Shown here: piece by piece, positions 54,199-63,243 of the stretch
Layout: every line of letters begins with the position of its first letter
How positions within the stretch are numbered: position 1 is the stretch's first letter
DNA from: an uncultured Selenomonadales bacterium
Lineage (GTDB): Bacteria; Bacillota; Negativicutes; Selenomonadales; Selenomonadaceae
Assembly (NCBI GenBank): GCA_947304355.1
Contig: CAMZAX010000004.1
Location: forward strand, 1 to 64,000
Length of the DNA: 64,000 nt
Direction: 5' to 3'
Notes under the pieces: model-generated
Seen by the model: the letters and a program-made list of their open reading frames with translations, nothing else
The model's database searches: none
What the model was told of the DNA's origin: nothing
Made by a program: the position numbers and the translations under genes

Positions 54199-55198
54199 CC
54201 CCCTTTAACATATCGGACAGGTCGGCGATACAGCCCGCCCAGCTCAAGCCCACGCCGAAGCCCGCCAACATCACGCGCTTGAGTTTCGTCGCGTCGCAAC
54301 TCTTAACGACCTGCTCAATCGCCAACGGCACGCTGCCCGAAACGATATTGCCCGTCGTCGAAATTTCGTTGTGGAACGGCACGTCGTTCAAGCCCGCCTT
54401 GTCGCGCAGGTACGTCATCATGAATTTGTTCGCCTGGTGAAAAATGCAGTAGTCCAAGTCGGCGCGAGTCATCTGCGCGGCAGCAAGCACGCTGTCGACG
54501 AGTTTCGGGATTTCGCGCAACGTGAAATAAGTTATCGCCATGCCGTCCATGAAGACTTCGTAATTCGAGCGGTAATTGTGATTGTCGTCGGTGGCGAAAA
54601 CTTCGGGCGTGTCGCGGGGCATGAAACGACTGCCGCCAGCGGGGATTATCAGCTTGTCGTAGCGCGAGCCGTCCGAGCCGAACACGAACGCGCTCAAGCC
54701 CGCCGTGTCGTCGCCCTCAAGCCAAGTCGCCGTCGCTCCGTCGCCGAACAGCGGCCGCGCAGATTTGTCGCGGACGTTTATGTACTTGCTGTAAATGCTT
54801 GACGTGACGAACAAAATTTTTTTCGCGAGCCCGGTTTCAATCAGCCCCTTCGCGACGGCGAGCCCGTAAACGTAGCCCGAACAGCCGAGCCCGATGTCCA
54901 TGCTGCCGACGTTTTTGCCGAGTCCGAGGCGGTGCTGAAGGTGTGCGGCGGTGTGCGGCATTTGATAATCGGGGTGTTGCGTGCAGAGCAAAATGAAATC
55001 CGTCTCGTCGCGGTCAATGTTGTGTTCGGCGAAAAGTTTTTCTGCGGCGTTGAAAGCCAAATCGCCCGCCGATTCGTCCGTCGCCACGTGACGACTTTGC
55101 ACGCCGATTTTCTTCATGAAGCGCGCGTCGACGATTGCGGCGTTGTCTTCAATCGTCGGCGGCAGGTATGAGCTTATCGCCCGTATCTTTGCAAACAT
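54179..55198 (-). CDS. 3-oxoacyl-ACP synthase III (KAS III/FabH-like)
   Basis: MFAKIRAISSYLPPT; GCSGYVYGLAVAKGL (Cys), FHQANKFMM (His), EISTTGNIVSGSVPLAIEQ (Asn); overlaps the downstream GT gene by 20 nt. Confidence 0.88.
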   Translation of the reverse strand: MFAKIRAISSYLPPTIEDNAAIVDARFMKKIGVQSRHVATDESAGDLAFNAAEKLFAEHNIDRDETDFILLCTQHPDYQMPHTAAHLQHRLGLGKNVGSMDIGLGCSGYVYGLAVAKGLIETGLAKKILFVTSSIYSKYINVRDKSARPLFGDGATATWLEGDDTAGLSAFVFGSDGSRYDKLIIPAGGSRFMPRDTPEVFATDDNHNYRSNYEVFMDGMAITYFTLREIPKLVDSVLAAAQMTRADLDYCIFHQANKFMMTYLRDKAGLNDVPFHNEISTTGNIVSGSVPLAIEQVVKSCDATKLKRVMLAGFGVGLSWAGCIADLSDMLKGDVDGSN

Positions 55199-55214
55199 GT
55201 CAGCCTCCAATACG

Positions 55215-58200
55215 TCATCTGAATTTTTTCGCGTCCAAAACCTTCCGCGCAATCGCCATCATCAGCTTGATACGGTTGACCTGGTTCACTTCGCTGGAGC
55301 CCGCGTCGCAGTCAATCGCAACAAGATTGGCGTTACTGTAATTTTCGCGCAAGCTGTGAAGGATTCCCTTTAAAATTATGTGGTTCGGCATGCAAGCGAA
55401 CGGAGACAAACCGACGATATTTTTGACGCCCGCCTCAATCAGCGCGACCATCTCGCCGCAGATAAGCCAGCCCTCGCCGTTCAAGTTGCCGTTGCTCAAG
55501 AATTTGTTCGCAAACTTCGCGGTGTCCTTAATCGAATGCGGCGGGCGGAAGTGCTTGGAACTTTTCAGCGCGTTTTTCATCGGCAGGCGGAAAAATTCAA
55601 TGAACTTGATAAACAGCTCGGCAAAGATACCGGCGCGACGACTGCCGCCCAAAAGTTCGCGCTTAACAATCGCGTCGTATGCGCAGTACAAAAAGAAGTC
55701 CGTCAAGTCCGGCATGACGACTTCCGCGCCTTCGTCGGCAAGCACGCGCTCGATAAAGTTGTTGGCGACGGGATGATACTTCACGAGAATTTCGCCGACA
55801 ATGCCGACCTTGGGCTTGGCAAGCGTCTCGTCAATCGGAATCGCGTCGAATTGGCGGACAATCTCCTTGACGTTGCGGCGGTAGCTGAAATAATTGCCGT
55901 CAAGCAAATCCGCCTTGGCAAGCGTCATCCACTCGGCGAAAAGCTTATCGGTCTCGCCGCGCCGCAATTCGTAGGGGCGCATACGATTTAAAACGTTCTG
56001 AAGCAAATCGCCGTAGACAGCCGCCTTAATCGCGTCCGTCAAACAATCGCGGCTCAGTTCAAAGTCGTCAGTCTCGTCGGGCAAGCCCCAACACGCGAAC
56101 ACCGGCACTTGACCGAAGCCCGCGAATTTCAACGCCCGCCGCATGACGCTGATATAATTCGTCGCTCGGCAGCCGCCGCACGTCTGGAACAGGATTATCG
56201 ACGTGTTGTCGGGGTCGCACTCGCCCGATTGCAACGCCGCAAGCATTTGCCCCGCCACGACGATTGCCGGGTAGCACATCTCGTTGTTGACGTAGCGCAA
56301 GCCCAAATCGATTGCCGCCTTGTCGGGCAGCGCGGGTATCAGCACGCGGTATCCGTATTTGTTCAAAACCGCCTGCACCAGCTCAAAGTGAATCGGAGCC
56401 ATCTGCGGCGCAAGGATTGTGTGTTTTGACTTGCAGTCGGCGGTAAAGCGCGGGCGGTCGGGGAATTTTTTCGGCGAATACGCAACGGGTGTTCGACGCC
56501 GCAAAGCCGCAAGCAATGACCGCAAACGTATCCTTGCCGCGCCCAAGTTCGACACCTCGTCGAGTTTTATCATCGTGTAAATTTTTCCGTGCGATTCGAG
56601 AATTTCTTTGACTTGCTCAATCGTCAGCGCGTCGAGCCCGCAACCGAACGAACTCAAGTGAATCAGCGTGACGTTGGGATTCTGCGCGGCGAATTGCGCG
56701 GCGTGATAAAGGCGGGCGTGATAGCTCCATTGATTGACGACGGAAATTTTCGGCGCGTCAACGGGCACGTGATAAACCGCGTCCTCCGACAGAATCGGCA
56801 AGCCGTAAGACTGAATCATTGCGTCGATACCGTGATTGATTTCGGGGTCGATATGATACGGTCGCCCGACGAGTAAGATCGCGTGTTCGCCCGTCTGTTC
56901 GATACGTTTCAACAGCGCGTCGCCGAAGTCGCGAACGTCGCGGCGGTAGTGTTCGGTTTCGGCAGCCGCCTTGTCGACAGCCGCAGAAATTTCCTTTGCC
57001 GTCACGCCCTCCGATTTGAATTCCTCGGCAAGACGCCGCTTGAGCTTTTTCAAGTCGTGCACGGGCAGGAAGGGTTGAATGAATTTAATGCCGCGCTCCT
57101 TAAGCACGTCCATGTTGTTGCGAATGTTTTCGGGGTAACTCGCGACAATCGGGCAGTTGTAAAAGTTGTCGGGGCGCGTGTCGAAGTTGTACGGCTCGCA
57201 GGGATAGAAAATCTTCGTCAAGCCGCGTTCAACCAAATCCATAACGTGACCGTGCGCAAGCTTGGCGGGGTAGCACAGCGAATCGCTCGGTATCGACGAA
57301 AGCCCTTTGTAATAAATCTGCGCGGACGACTTGCCCGAAAGCTCGACGCGATAACCCAGCTCCGTCAACAGCGTGAACCAAAACGGATAGTCCTCGTAAA
57401 TGTTGAGCACGCGCGGAATGCCGATTGAGCCGCGACGGGGATTGTCAAGCGGCTTGTAGTCGAAGACGCGCTGATATTTGTAGGCGTAGGCGTTCGGGAT
57501 TTCGGCTTGAGCTTTGGGCTTGCCGCCCGCGCCGCGTTCACAACGATTGCCCGTGAAATATTTGCCGCCGTCAGGAAATTTCTGCATGGTTATCAGACAG
57601 TTGTTGCCGCAACGCCCGCAACGATACGACTTCGTGACGACGGAGAAATTTTCCAACTCGTCAGCAGTCAAAAGTTTCGACACGCCCGCACAGTTTTCAC
57701 GCGCAAGAATCGCCGCGCCGTATGCGCCCATCAAGCCGGCAATGTCGGGGCGAATAACGTCGCGGTGAAGAATTTCTTCGATTGCGCGCAAAACGGCGTC
57801 ATTGTAAAAAGTTCCGCCCTGCACGACGATGTTTGAGCCGAGGTCGTCGACGTTCTTGAGTTGCATGACTTTAAACAGCGCGTTCTTTATGACGGAAAGC
57901 GCAATGCCCGCCGAAATGTCGTTGACGGTCGCGCCGTCCTTTTGCGCCTGCTTGACTTTCGAGTTCATGAACACGGTACAGCGCGTGCCGAGGTCAACGG
58001 GTGCTTGCGCAGTCAACGCCTTGCCCGCGAAGTCGCCGACCGTCATGTTGAGCCCCTGCGCGAAGTTCTGAATAAACGAGCCGCAACCCGCACTGCAAGC
58101 CTCGTTGAGCGTGATGTTGCCGATTGTGCCGTCCTTGACGAAAAAGCACTTCATATCCTGCCCGCCGATGTCCAAAACGAACGACACTTCGGGACAAAAT

Positions 58201-59414
58201 TCCTGCGCGGCAGTCAAGTGGGCAAAGGTTTCGACTTCGGAGCCGTCAGCGTGCAAAGCCGCCTTGACAATCGCTTCGCCGTAGCCCGTCGTATAAACCC
58301 CGGCAATCGTCGCGGCGGGCGGCAAGTGAGCGTACAGGTCGCGAATCTGTTCGACGACGATTTTGAGCGGCGCGCCTTCGTTCGAGCCGTAAGCCGTGTA
58401 AAGAATCTGCTTGTCGTCGCCAATCGCGCAGATTTTGGTTGTCGTCGAGCCCGCGTCTATGCCGACGAAAATTTTGCCGCGATAAGTCTGCAGGTCGCCG
58501 CGTTTGACTTTTGCCTTGCCGTGTCGTTCGCGAAAGGCTTGCAAGTCCGCCGCGTCTTTAAACAGCGTGAAATCAGCCTTGCGCGTTTCGGAACGAGCCG
58601 CCTCCTCCGATTTGGCAATCGACGTTTCAAGTTGCGCAACGGAAATTTCTTTCGCCTCGTCGCTGAGAGCCGCACCCGTCGCAACAAAAAAATTTCCGTC
58701 GGGCGTGTCGACGACTTCATCTTTGGCAAGTCCCAACGTCTCGACGAAACGTTTCTTGAGTTCGGGCAGGAAGTGCAGGGGACCTCCGAGAAACGCGACG
58801 TTGCCGCCAATCGGACGCCCTTGCGCCAGGTTGCCGATCGTCTGATTGACGACCGCCTGGAAAATCGAAAGCGCAATGTCAGCCTTTTTCGCGCCATCGT
58901 TCATCAGTGCTTGAATGTCGGTCTTCGCGAAGACGCCGCAGCGGGAAGCGATTGTGTAAATCTGCTTGCCCTTTTCAGCCAGCGCGTTCAAGCCGAGCGC
59001 GTCGGTCGACAGCAAAGCCGCCATGTGGTCGATAAACGAGCCGGTGCCGCCCGCGCAGACGCCGTTCATGCGGACTTCGGGCGCGTTGCCGAGATAAATG
59101 ATTTTCGCGTCTTCGCCGCCCAATTCGACGACGGTATCGGTTTGCGGGATAAATTCTTCGACAGCCTTTTGACAGGCGATGACCTCTTGCACGAAGGGCA
59201 ACGAAATTTTTTTGGCGATACCCATGCCCGCCGAGCCCGCAAGCGCGATTTTGAAAGTTTTTTCGCCGATAACATTTTTCAGCGACGTAAGGGAATTCGT
59301 CAGCGCGGTGCCGATTTCCGAGAAGTGCCGCGCGTAATTTTTAAAGATAAGCCGTTCTTCGTCCATGACGACCAGCTTAATCGTCGTGGAGCCGATGTCA
59401 ATTCCGACTTTCAT
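55215..59414 (-). CDS. Acyl-CoA dehydratase activase (two BcrA/BcrD/HgdC-type ATPase modules) fused to 2-hydroxyacyl-CoA dehydratase-like subunit regions
   Basis: MKVGIDIGSTTIKLVVMDEE...GGTGSFIDHMAALL; second module FVGIDAGSTTTKICAIGDD...ACSAGCGSFIQNFAQGL; HgdB-like C-term with GRPYHIDPEINHGID. Confidence 0.92.
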   Translation of the reverse strand: MKVGIDIGSTTIKLVVMDEERLIFKNYARHFSEIGTALTNSLTSLKNVIGEKTFKIALAGSAGMGIAKKISLPFVQEVIACQKAVEEFIPQTDTVVELGGEDAKIIYLGNAPEVRMNGVCAGGTGSFIDHMAALLSTDALGLNALAEKGKQIYTIASRCGVFAKTDIQALMNDGAKKADIALSIFQAVVNQTIGNLAQGRPIGGNVAFLGGPLHFLPELKKRFVETLGLAKDEVVDTPDGNFFVATGAALSDEAKEISVAQLETSIAKSEEAARSETRKADFTLFKDAADLQAFRERHGKAKVKRGDLQTYRGKIFVGIDAGSTTTKICAIGDDKQILYTAYGSNEGAPLKIVVEQIRDLYAHLPPAATIAGVYTTGYGEAIVKAALHADGSEVETFAHLTAAQEFCPEVSFVLDIGGQDMKCFFVKDGTIGNITLNEACSAGCGSFIQNFAQGLNMTVGDFAGKALTAQAPVDLGTRCTVFMNSKVKQAQKDGATVNDISAGIALSVIKNALFKVMQLKNVDDLGSNIVVQGGTFYNDAVLRAIEEILHRDVIRPDIAGLMGAYGAAILARENCAGVSKLLTADELENFSVVTKSYRCGRCGNNCLITMQKFPDGGKYFTGNRCERGAGGKPKAQAEIPNAYAYKYQRVFDYKPLDNPRRGSIGIPRVLNIYEDYPFWFTLLTELGYRVELSGKSSAQIYYKGLSSIPSDSLCYPAKLAHGHVMDLVERGLTKIFYPCEPYNFDTRPDNFYNCPIVASYPENIRNNMDVLKERGIKFIQPFLPVHDLKKLKRRLAEEFKSEGVTAKEISAAVDKAAAETEHYRRDVRDFGDALLKRIEQTGEHAILLVGRPYHIDPEINHGIDAMIQSYGLPILSEDAVYHVPVDAPKISVVNQWSYHARLYHAAQFAAQNPNVTLIHLSSFGCGLDALTIEQVKEILESHGKIYTMIKLDEVSNLGAARIRLRSLLAALRRRTPVAYSPKKFPDRPRFTADCKSKHTILAPQMAPIHFELVQAVLNKYGYRVLIPALPDKAAIDLGLRYVNNEMCYPAIVVAGQMLAALQSGECDPDNTSIILFQTCGGCRATNYISVMRRALKFAGFGQVPVFACWGLPDETDDFELSRDCLTDAIKAAVYGDLLQNVLNRMRPYELRRGETDKLFAEWMTLAKADLLDGNYFSYRRNVKEIVRQFDAIPIDETLAKPKVGIVGEILVKYHPVANNFIERVLADEGAEVVMPDLTDFFLYCAYDAIVKRELLGGSRRAGIFAELFIKFIEFFRLPMKNALKSSKHFRPPHSIKDTAKFANKFLSNGNLNGEGWLICGEMVALIEAGVKNIVGLSPFACMPNHIILKGILHSLRENYSNANLVAIDCDAGSSEVNQVNRIKLMMAIARKVLDAKKFR

Positions 59415-59579
59415 AACCCAATCACCTCATTAAGCGAATTCTATATTTCTGCCTGCGCGGTGTCAATTCTTCAGGGAAGTTTCATTAAAAATTTTCTGCA
59501 AATTCGACAGGAAATTTTTTCCGCGAATAGAATACAAATTTCAAAACTGCAACGAGAATTTCAAAGGAGCGTGTAGAGT

Positions 59580-60950
59580 ATGGCGGTAAACACCTCCGGC
59601 TTCGGCGCGTATGACATTCGCGGGATTTATCCCGAAACGATTGACCAAGAGCTTGCGTACCGAGTCGGCAGAGTTTTTCCCGAATTGTTCGGCGCAAAAA
59701 AAGTCGCCGTCGGGCACGACATTCGCCTTTCGGGTCCCACGCTGAGCGACGCGCTTGTTCGCGGCTTGACCGAGGCGGGTTGCGACGTGTTCCACATCGG
59801 GCAATGCGGCACCGAAATGATTTACTTCACGACGGGCTTTAACGACTTCGACGGCGGCATCATGATTACCGCCTCCCACAACCCGCAGGAATACAACGGC
59901 ATGAAATTCGTCGGCAAAGGCGTGCGCCCGATGGCTCCGCAAAGCGGCTTGCTGACTATCAAAGCGGCAGTCGAGGACGAAAGCCGCGATTGGTCTTATC
60001 GCAAGGCAACGGGCACCATTCACAGGCTTGACATTCAGCCCGATTACATAAAACGCCTGCTGTCTTACGTCGACATGAAAGCCCTTAAGCCCATGAAAAT
60101 CGTCATAAACTGCGGCAACGGCGCGGCGGGTCCGATTATTAACGAGCTTGAAAAATATCTGCCCTTCGACATGGTGAAAGTCCACAACAACGCCAACGGT
60201 TTCTTCCCGCACGGCGTACCCAATCCTCTGCTCCAAAACGCCCGCGCAGAAACGTCCGAGGCTGTCGTCAACACGGGCGCGGCTTGCGGCATTGCCTTCG
60301 ACGGCGACTTTGATCGTTGCTTCCTGTTCGACGAAACGGGCGCATTTATCGAGGGCTACTACATGGTTGGCTTGCTGGCGGCGGCGTTCCTCACGAAGAA
60401 TCCCGGCGAAAAAGTCATACACGACCCGCGCGCCATTTGGAACACGATTGACATTGCCGAGGCGCACGGCGGCAAAGCGTTGATGTGTCGTTCCGGGCAT
60501 GTTTACATAAAAGAACTCATGCGCGCCGAGAACGCGATTTACGGCGGCGAATTGTCGGCGCACCATTACTTCCGCGACTTCTATTACTGCGACAGCGGCA
60601 TGATTCCCTGGCTGTTGGTTTTGGAGCTTTTGAGCAAAGCCGATAAGCCGTTGTCCGCGCTCGTCGGCGACATGATTGCCAAATACCCCGTCAGCGGCGA
60701 AATTAACACGCGCGTCAAGAACGTCGACAAGGTGACCGAAATTATGGCGAAGATTGAGGAACGCTACGGCGCGGCGGGCAAAGTCAATTACGTTGACGGG
60801 CTGAGCGTCGACTTCGACGATTGGCGTTTCAATCTGCGCGGCTCGCAAACCGAACCTTACATTCGCTTGAACGTCGAGGCTCGCGGCGAAAACGCCAAAG
60901 CCTTGATGGAGACCAAGCGCGACGAAGTGCTTGCCGTCATTCGCGGCTGA
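59580..60950 (+). CDS. manB: Phosphomannomutase/phosphoglucomutase (ManB/AlgC-type)
   Basis: FGAYDIRGIYPETIDQELAYRVG; GGIMITASHNPQEYNGMKF; GDFDRCFLFDE; GSQTEPYIRLNVEA. Confidence 0.9.
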   Translation: MAVNTSGFGAYDIRGIYPETIDQELAYRVGRVFPELFGAKKVAVGHDIRLSGPTLSDALVRGLTEAGCDVFHIGQCGTEMIYFTTGFNDFDGGIMITASHNPQEYNGMKFVGKGVRPMAPQSGLLTIKAAVEDESRDWSYRKATGTIHRLDIQPDYIKRLLSYVDMKALKPMKIVINCGNGAAGPIINELEKYLPFDMVKVHNNANGFFPHGVPNPLLQNARAETSEAVVNTGAACGIAFDGDFDRCFLFDETGAFIEGYYMVGLLAAAFLTKNPGEKVIHDPRAIWNTIDIAEAHGGKALMCRSGHVYIKELMRAENAIYGGELSAHHYFRDFYYCDSGMIPWLLVLELLSKADKPLSALVGDMIAKYPVSGEINTRVKNVDKVTEIMAKIEERYGAAGKVNYVDGLSVDFDDWRFNLRGSQTEPYIRLNVEARGENAKALMETKRDEVLAVIRG

Positions 60951-60970
60951 AATTTAAGAAAGAGGTGCCC

Positions 60971-61438
60971 ATGACACTAATAGACCTGTTTAGAGAATTC
61001 AGTTCAGTGTCGACACGTGAATTATATTCGACGTCAAGTAGAGTCCTGTACTACACGTTGCTGTATTTATGGAACGAACAGCGTCGACCCGAAATCGCGT
61101 CGTTGACCAGTAAACAGCTGTACACGCTGGCAGGTCTGCCGGAGACGACCTTTAGGGACGCCTTCAAATACCTGGCCGACAGAGGCTGGGTTAAGCGGCT
61201 GAAATCCCGCCGTCGCGGGATTACCGCGTGGCAAATGCGCTTTAACGGCGCAAACGCCGCGCCTGCCGCTGGCTTTCCTATGGACGCGCCCGCGCAGAGA
61301 GTGAGTGAAGAGGGGGAAAAATCCGCCCCCCCCAAGGGCGGATTTTTCCCCCGTCGCTCAAGAGGATACAGAGCACAGCAACGATTCACCAGGGATACCC
61401 GCGAAACCCGAAACGTCGAAAACACCCTTCGACGATGA
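60971..61438 (+). CDS. Winged-helix/HTH protein resembling phage/plasmid replication-type proteins, containing a poly-C tract
   Basis: MTLIDLFREFSSVSTRELYSTSSRVLYYTLLYLWNEQRRPEIASLTSKQLYTLAGLPETTFRDAFKYLADRGWVKRLKSRRRGITAWQM; RBS AGAGGTG; track start 60821 is over-extended. Confidence 0.7.
   Translation: MTLIDLFREFSSVSTRELYSTSSRVLYYTLLYLWNEQRRPEIASLTSKQLYTLAGLPETTFRDAFKYLADRGWVKRLKSRRRGITAWQMRFNGANAAPAAGFPMDAPAQRVSEEGEKSAPPKGGFFPRRSRGYRAQQRFTRDTRETRNVENTLRR
61312..61352. repeat. Perfect 17-bp inverted repeat (7-nt loop) with 8-C tract
   Basis: GGGGGAAAAATCCGCCC CCCCCAA GGGCGGATTTTTCCCCC. Confidence 0.95.
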
Positions 61439-61512
61439 CTTTCCCTGGGATTAAGCTTAAAGTCGCTCTATTGAGCATGTGATAAACTTTTTCAACCAAA
61501 GGAGGATTTGCC

Positions 61513-63126
61513 ATGAGCAAAACCGTTGTCAACCTTCCGTCACTAATCAGCGATTACTACACGCTGGCACCCGACCCCGACAACAAGACGCAGGGCGTCG
61601 CATTCGGCACGAGCGGGCACAGGGGCAGCTCCAAACTCCACAGCTTCAACGAGGAACACATCCTCGCAATCGCGCAATCGGTTTACGAATACCGCACCGC
61701 CCAAAAAATCCAAGGGCCGCTCTACATCGGCGCAGACACCCACGCGTTGAGCGAACCCGCATTGCGTTCCTGCGTCGAAGTCCTTGCGGCTAACGGCGTC
61801 GAAATCATCCTGCAGGAAGACTTCAAACCCGTCCCCACGCCCGTCGTCTCGCGTATCATCCTCGAACACAACTACGAGAAGAAAGCCGACAAAAAGGCTG
61901 ACGGTATCGTTATCACGCCGTCGCACAACCCGCCCACGGACGGCGGCATCAAGTACGACCCGACCAACGGCGGCCCTGCCGACACCGACATAACCAAGAC
62001 AATCCAGAATCGCGCCAACGAAATCATCAAGGAAGGCGTCGCCAAAGTCGTCAAACGCGTGCCCTTTGAACGCGCCGTGAAAATGGACAACGTTCACTTC
62101 ATGGACTACATGATGCCCTACGTCAAGGCTCTCAGTCGCGTTATCGACATGGACGCCGTAGTCAACAGCGGCTTGAACGTCGGCGCAGACCCGCTCGGCG
62201 GCAGCGGCATTTACTATTGGGATTTGATTAACGAAGTCTACAAGCCCAAAAATCCCATTAAAGTCGTCAATCCCAACATCGATTACACGTTCAGCTTCAT
62301 GCCGCCCGACCACGACGGCAAAATCCGTATGGACTGCTCGTCGCCGTTCGCAATGAAAAATCTCATCGCGCTCAAAGACCAATACGATATCGCCTTCGGC
62401 AACGACACCGACTACGACCGCCACGGCATTGTTACCCCGCAAGGGCTCATGAATCCGAATCACTACCTGGCAGTCGCGATTAAATATTTGTTCACGAATC
62501 GCCCCGGCTGGAGCAAAGACGCGCAAGTTGGCAAGACGCTCGTCAGCTCGTCGCTGATTGACAAAGTCGCGGCGGACATCGGGCGCAAACTCTGCGAAGT
62601 GCCCGTCGGATTCAAGTGGTTCGTTCCCGGCTTGTTCGACGGCTCAATGGGCTTCGGCGGCGAAGAATCTGCAGGCGCGTCGTTCCTGTGCAAAGACGCA
62701 AGCGTTTGGACGACCGACAAAGACGGAATTATCATGGACTTGCTCGCCGTCGAAATCACCGCAAAGACGGGCAAGAATCCTTCCGAACACCACAAGGAAT
62801 TGACCGACAAATTCGGCACGTTCTATTATGCGCGCAAGGATACGCCCGCCACGCCCGACCAGAAAGCCGCGCTCGGCAAATTGGCACCCGAAAACCTCAA
62901 AGCCGACACGCTCGCGGGCGCGAAGATTACCGGCAAGTTCACGAAGGCTCCGGGCAACGGCGCGTCTATCGGCGGCTTGAAAGTCGTCACCGACAAAGGC
63001 TGGTTCGCGGCTCGTCCCTCCGGCACCGAAGACATGTGCAAAGTTTACGCCGAAAGCTTCGTCAGCGCGGAACACCTCGCGCAAATCCAGAAAGAGGCGG
63101 GCGAAATCGTCGCCTCCGTCGTGTAA
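61513..63126 (+). CDS. pgm: Phosphoglucomutase (alpha-D-glucose-specific, Pgm type)
   Basis: [90 protein letters not shown]. Confidence 0.95.
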   Translation: MSKTVVNLPSLISDYYTLAPDPDNKTQGVAFGTSGHRGSSKLHSFNEEHILAIAQSVYEYRTAQKIQGPLYIGADTHALSEPALRSCVEVLAANGVEIILQEDFKPVPTPVVSRIILEHNYEKKADKKADGIVITPSHNPPTDGGIKYDPTNGGPADTDITKTIQNRANEIIKEGVAKVVKRVPFERAVKMDNVHFMDYMMPYVKALSRVIDMDAVVNSGLNVGADPLGGSGIYYWDLINEVYKPKNPIKVVNPNIDYTFSFMPPDHDGKIRMDCSSPFAMKNLIALKDQYDIAFGNDTDYDRHGIVTPQGLMNPNHYLAVAIKYLFTNRPGWSKDAQVGKTLVSSSLIDKVAADIGRKLCEVPVGFKWFVPGLFDGSMGFGGEESAGASFLCKDASVWTTDKDGIIMDLLAVEITAKTGKNPSEHHKELTDKFGTFYYARKDTPATPDQKAALGKLAPENLKADTLAGAKITGKFTKAPGNGASIGGLKVVTDKGWFAARPSGTEDMCKVYAESFVSAEHLAQIQKEAGEIVASVV

Positions 63127-63129
63127 TAT

Positions 63130-63207
63130 AAGGGACAAGGGACAAGAGCGAAGGGACAAGTTAAAATCAAAAATCTTGTCCCTTGTCCCATGTCCCTTGT
63201 CCCTCAG
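63130..63207. repeat. Inverted heptamer arrays AAGGGAC x3-4 / GTCCCTT x4 between pgm and pgi
   Basis: AAGGGAC AAGGGAC AAGAGCG AAGGGAC AAG...CTT GTCCCTT GTCCCAT GTCCCTT GTCCCTC. Confidence 0.9.
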
Positions 63208-63243
63208 GTAAGGTTTGTGGATATTTGAAGGGAGACTTCATCA

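Noticed and set aside
57861-59576. 571-aa plus-strand ORF
   Set aside because: Antisense to the acyl-CoA dehydratase activase; no motif, arises from codon-position GC bias.
59541-60848. 435-aa minus-strand ORF
   Set aside because: Antisense to the phosphomannomutase gene with clear family motifs on the plus strand.
60971-61438. HTH gene as evidence of an integrated prophage
   Set aside because: Replication-like HTH fold, but no integrase, structural phage genes or att repeats nearby; flanked by conserved sugar-phosphate enzymes.
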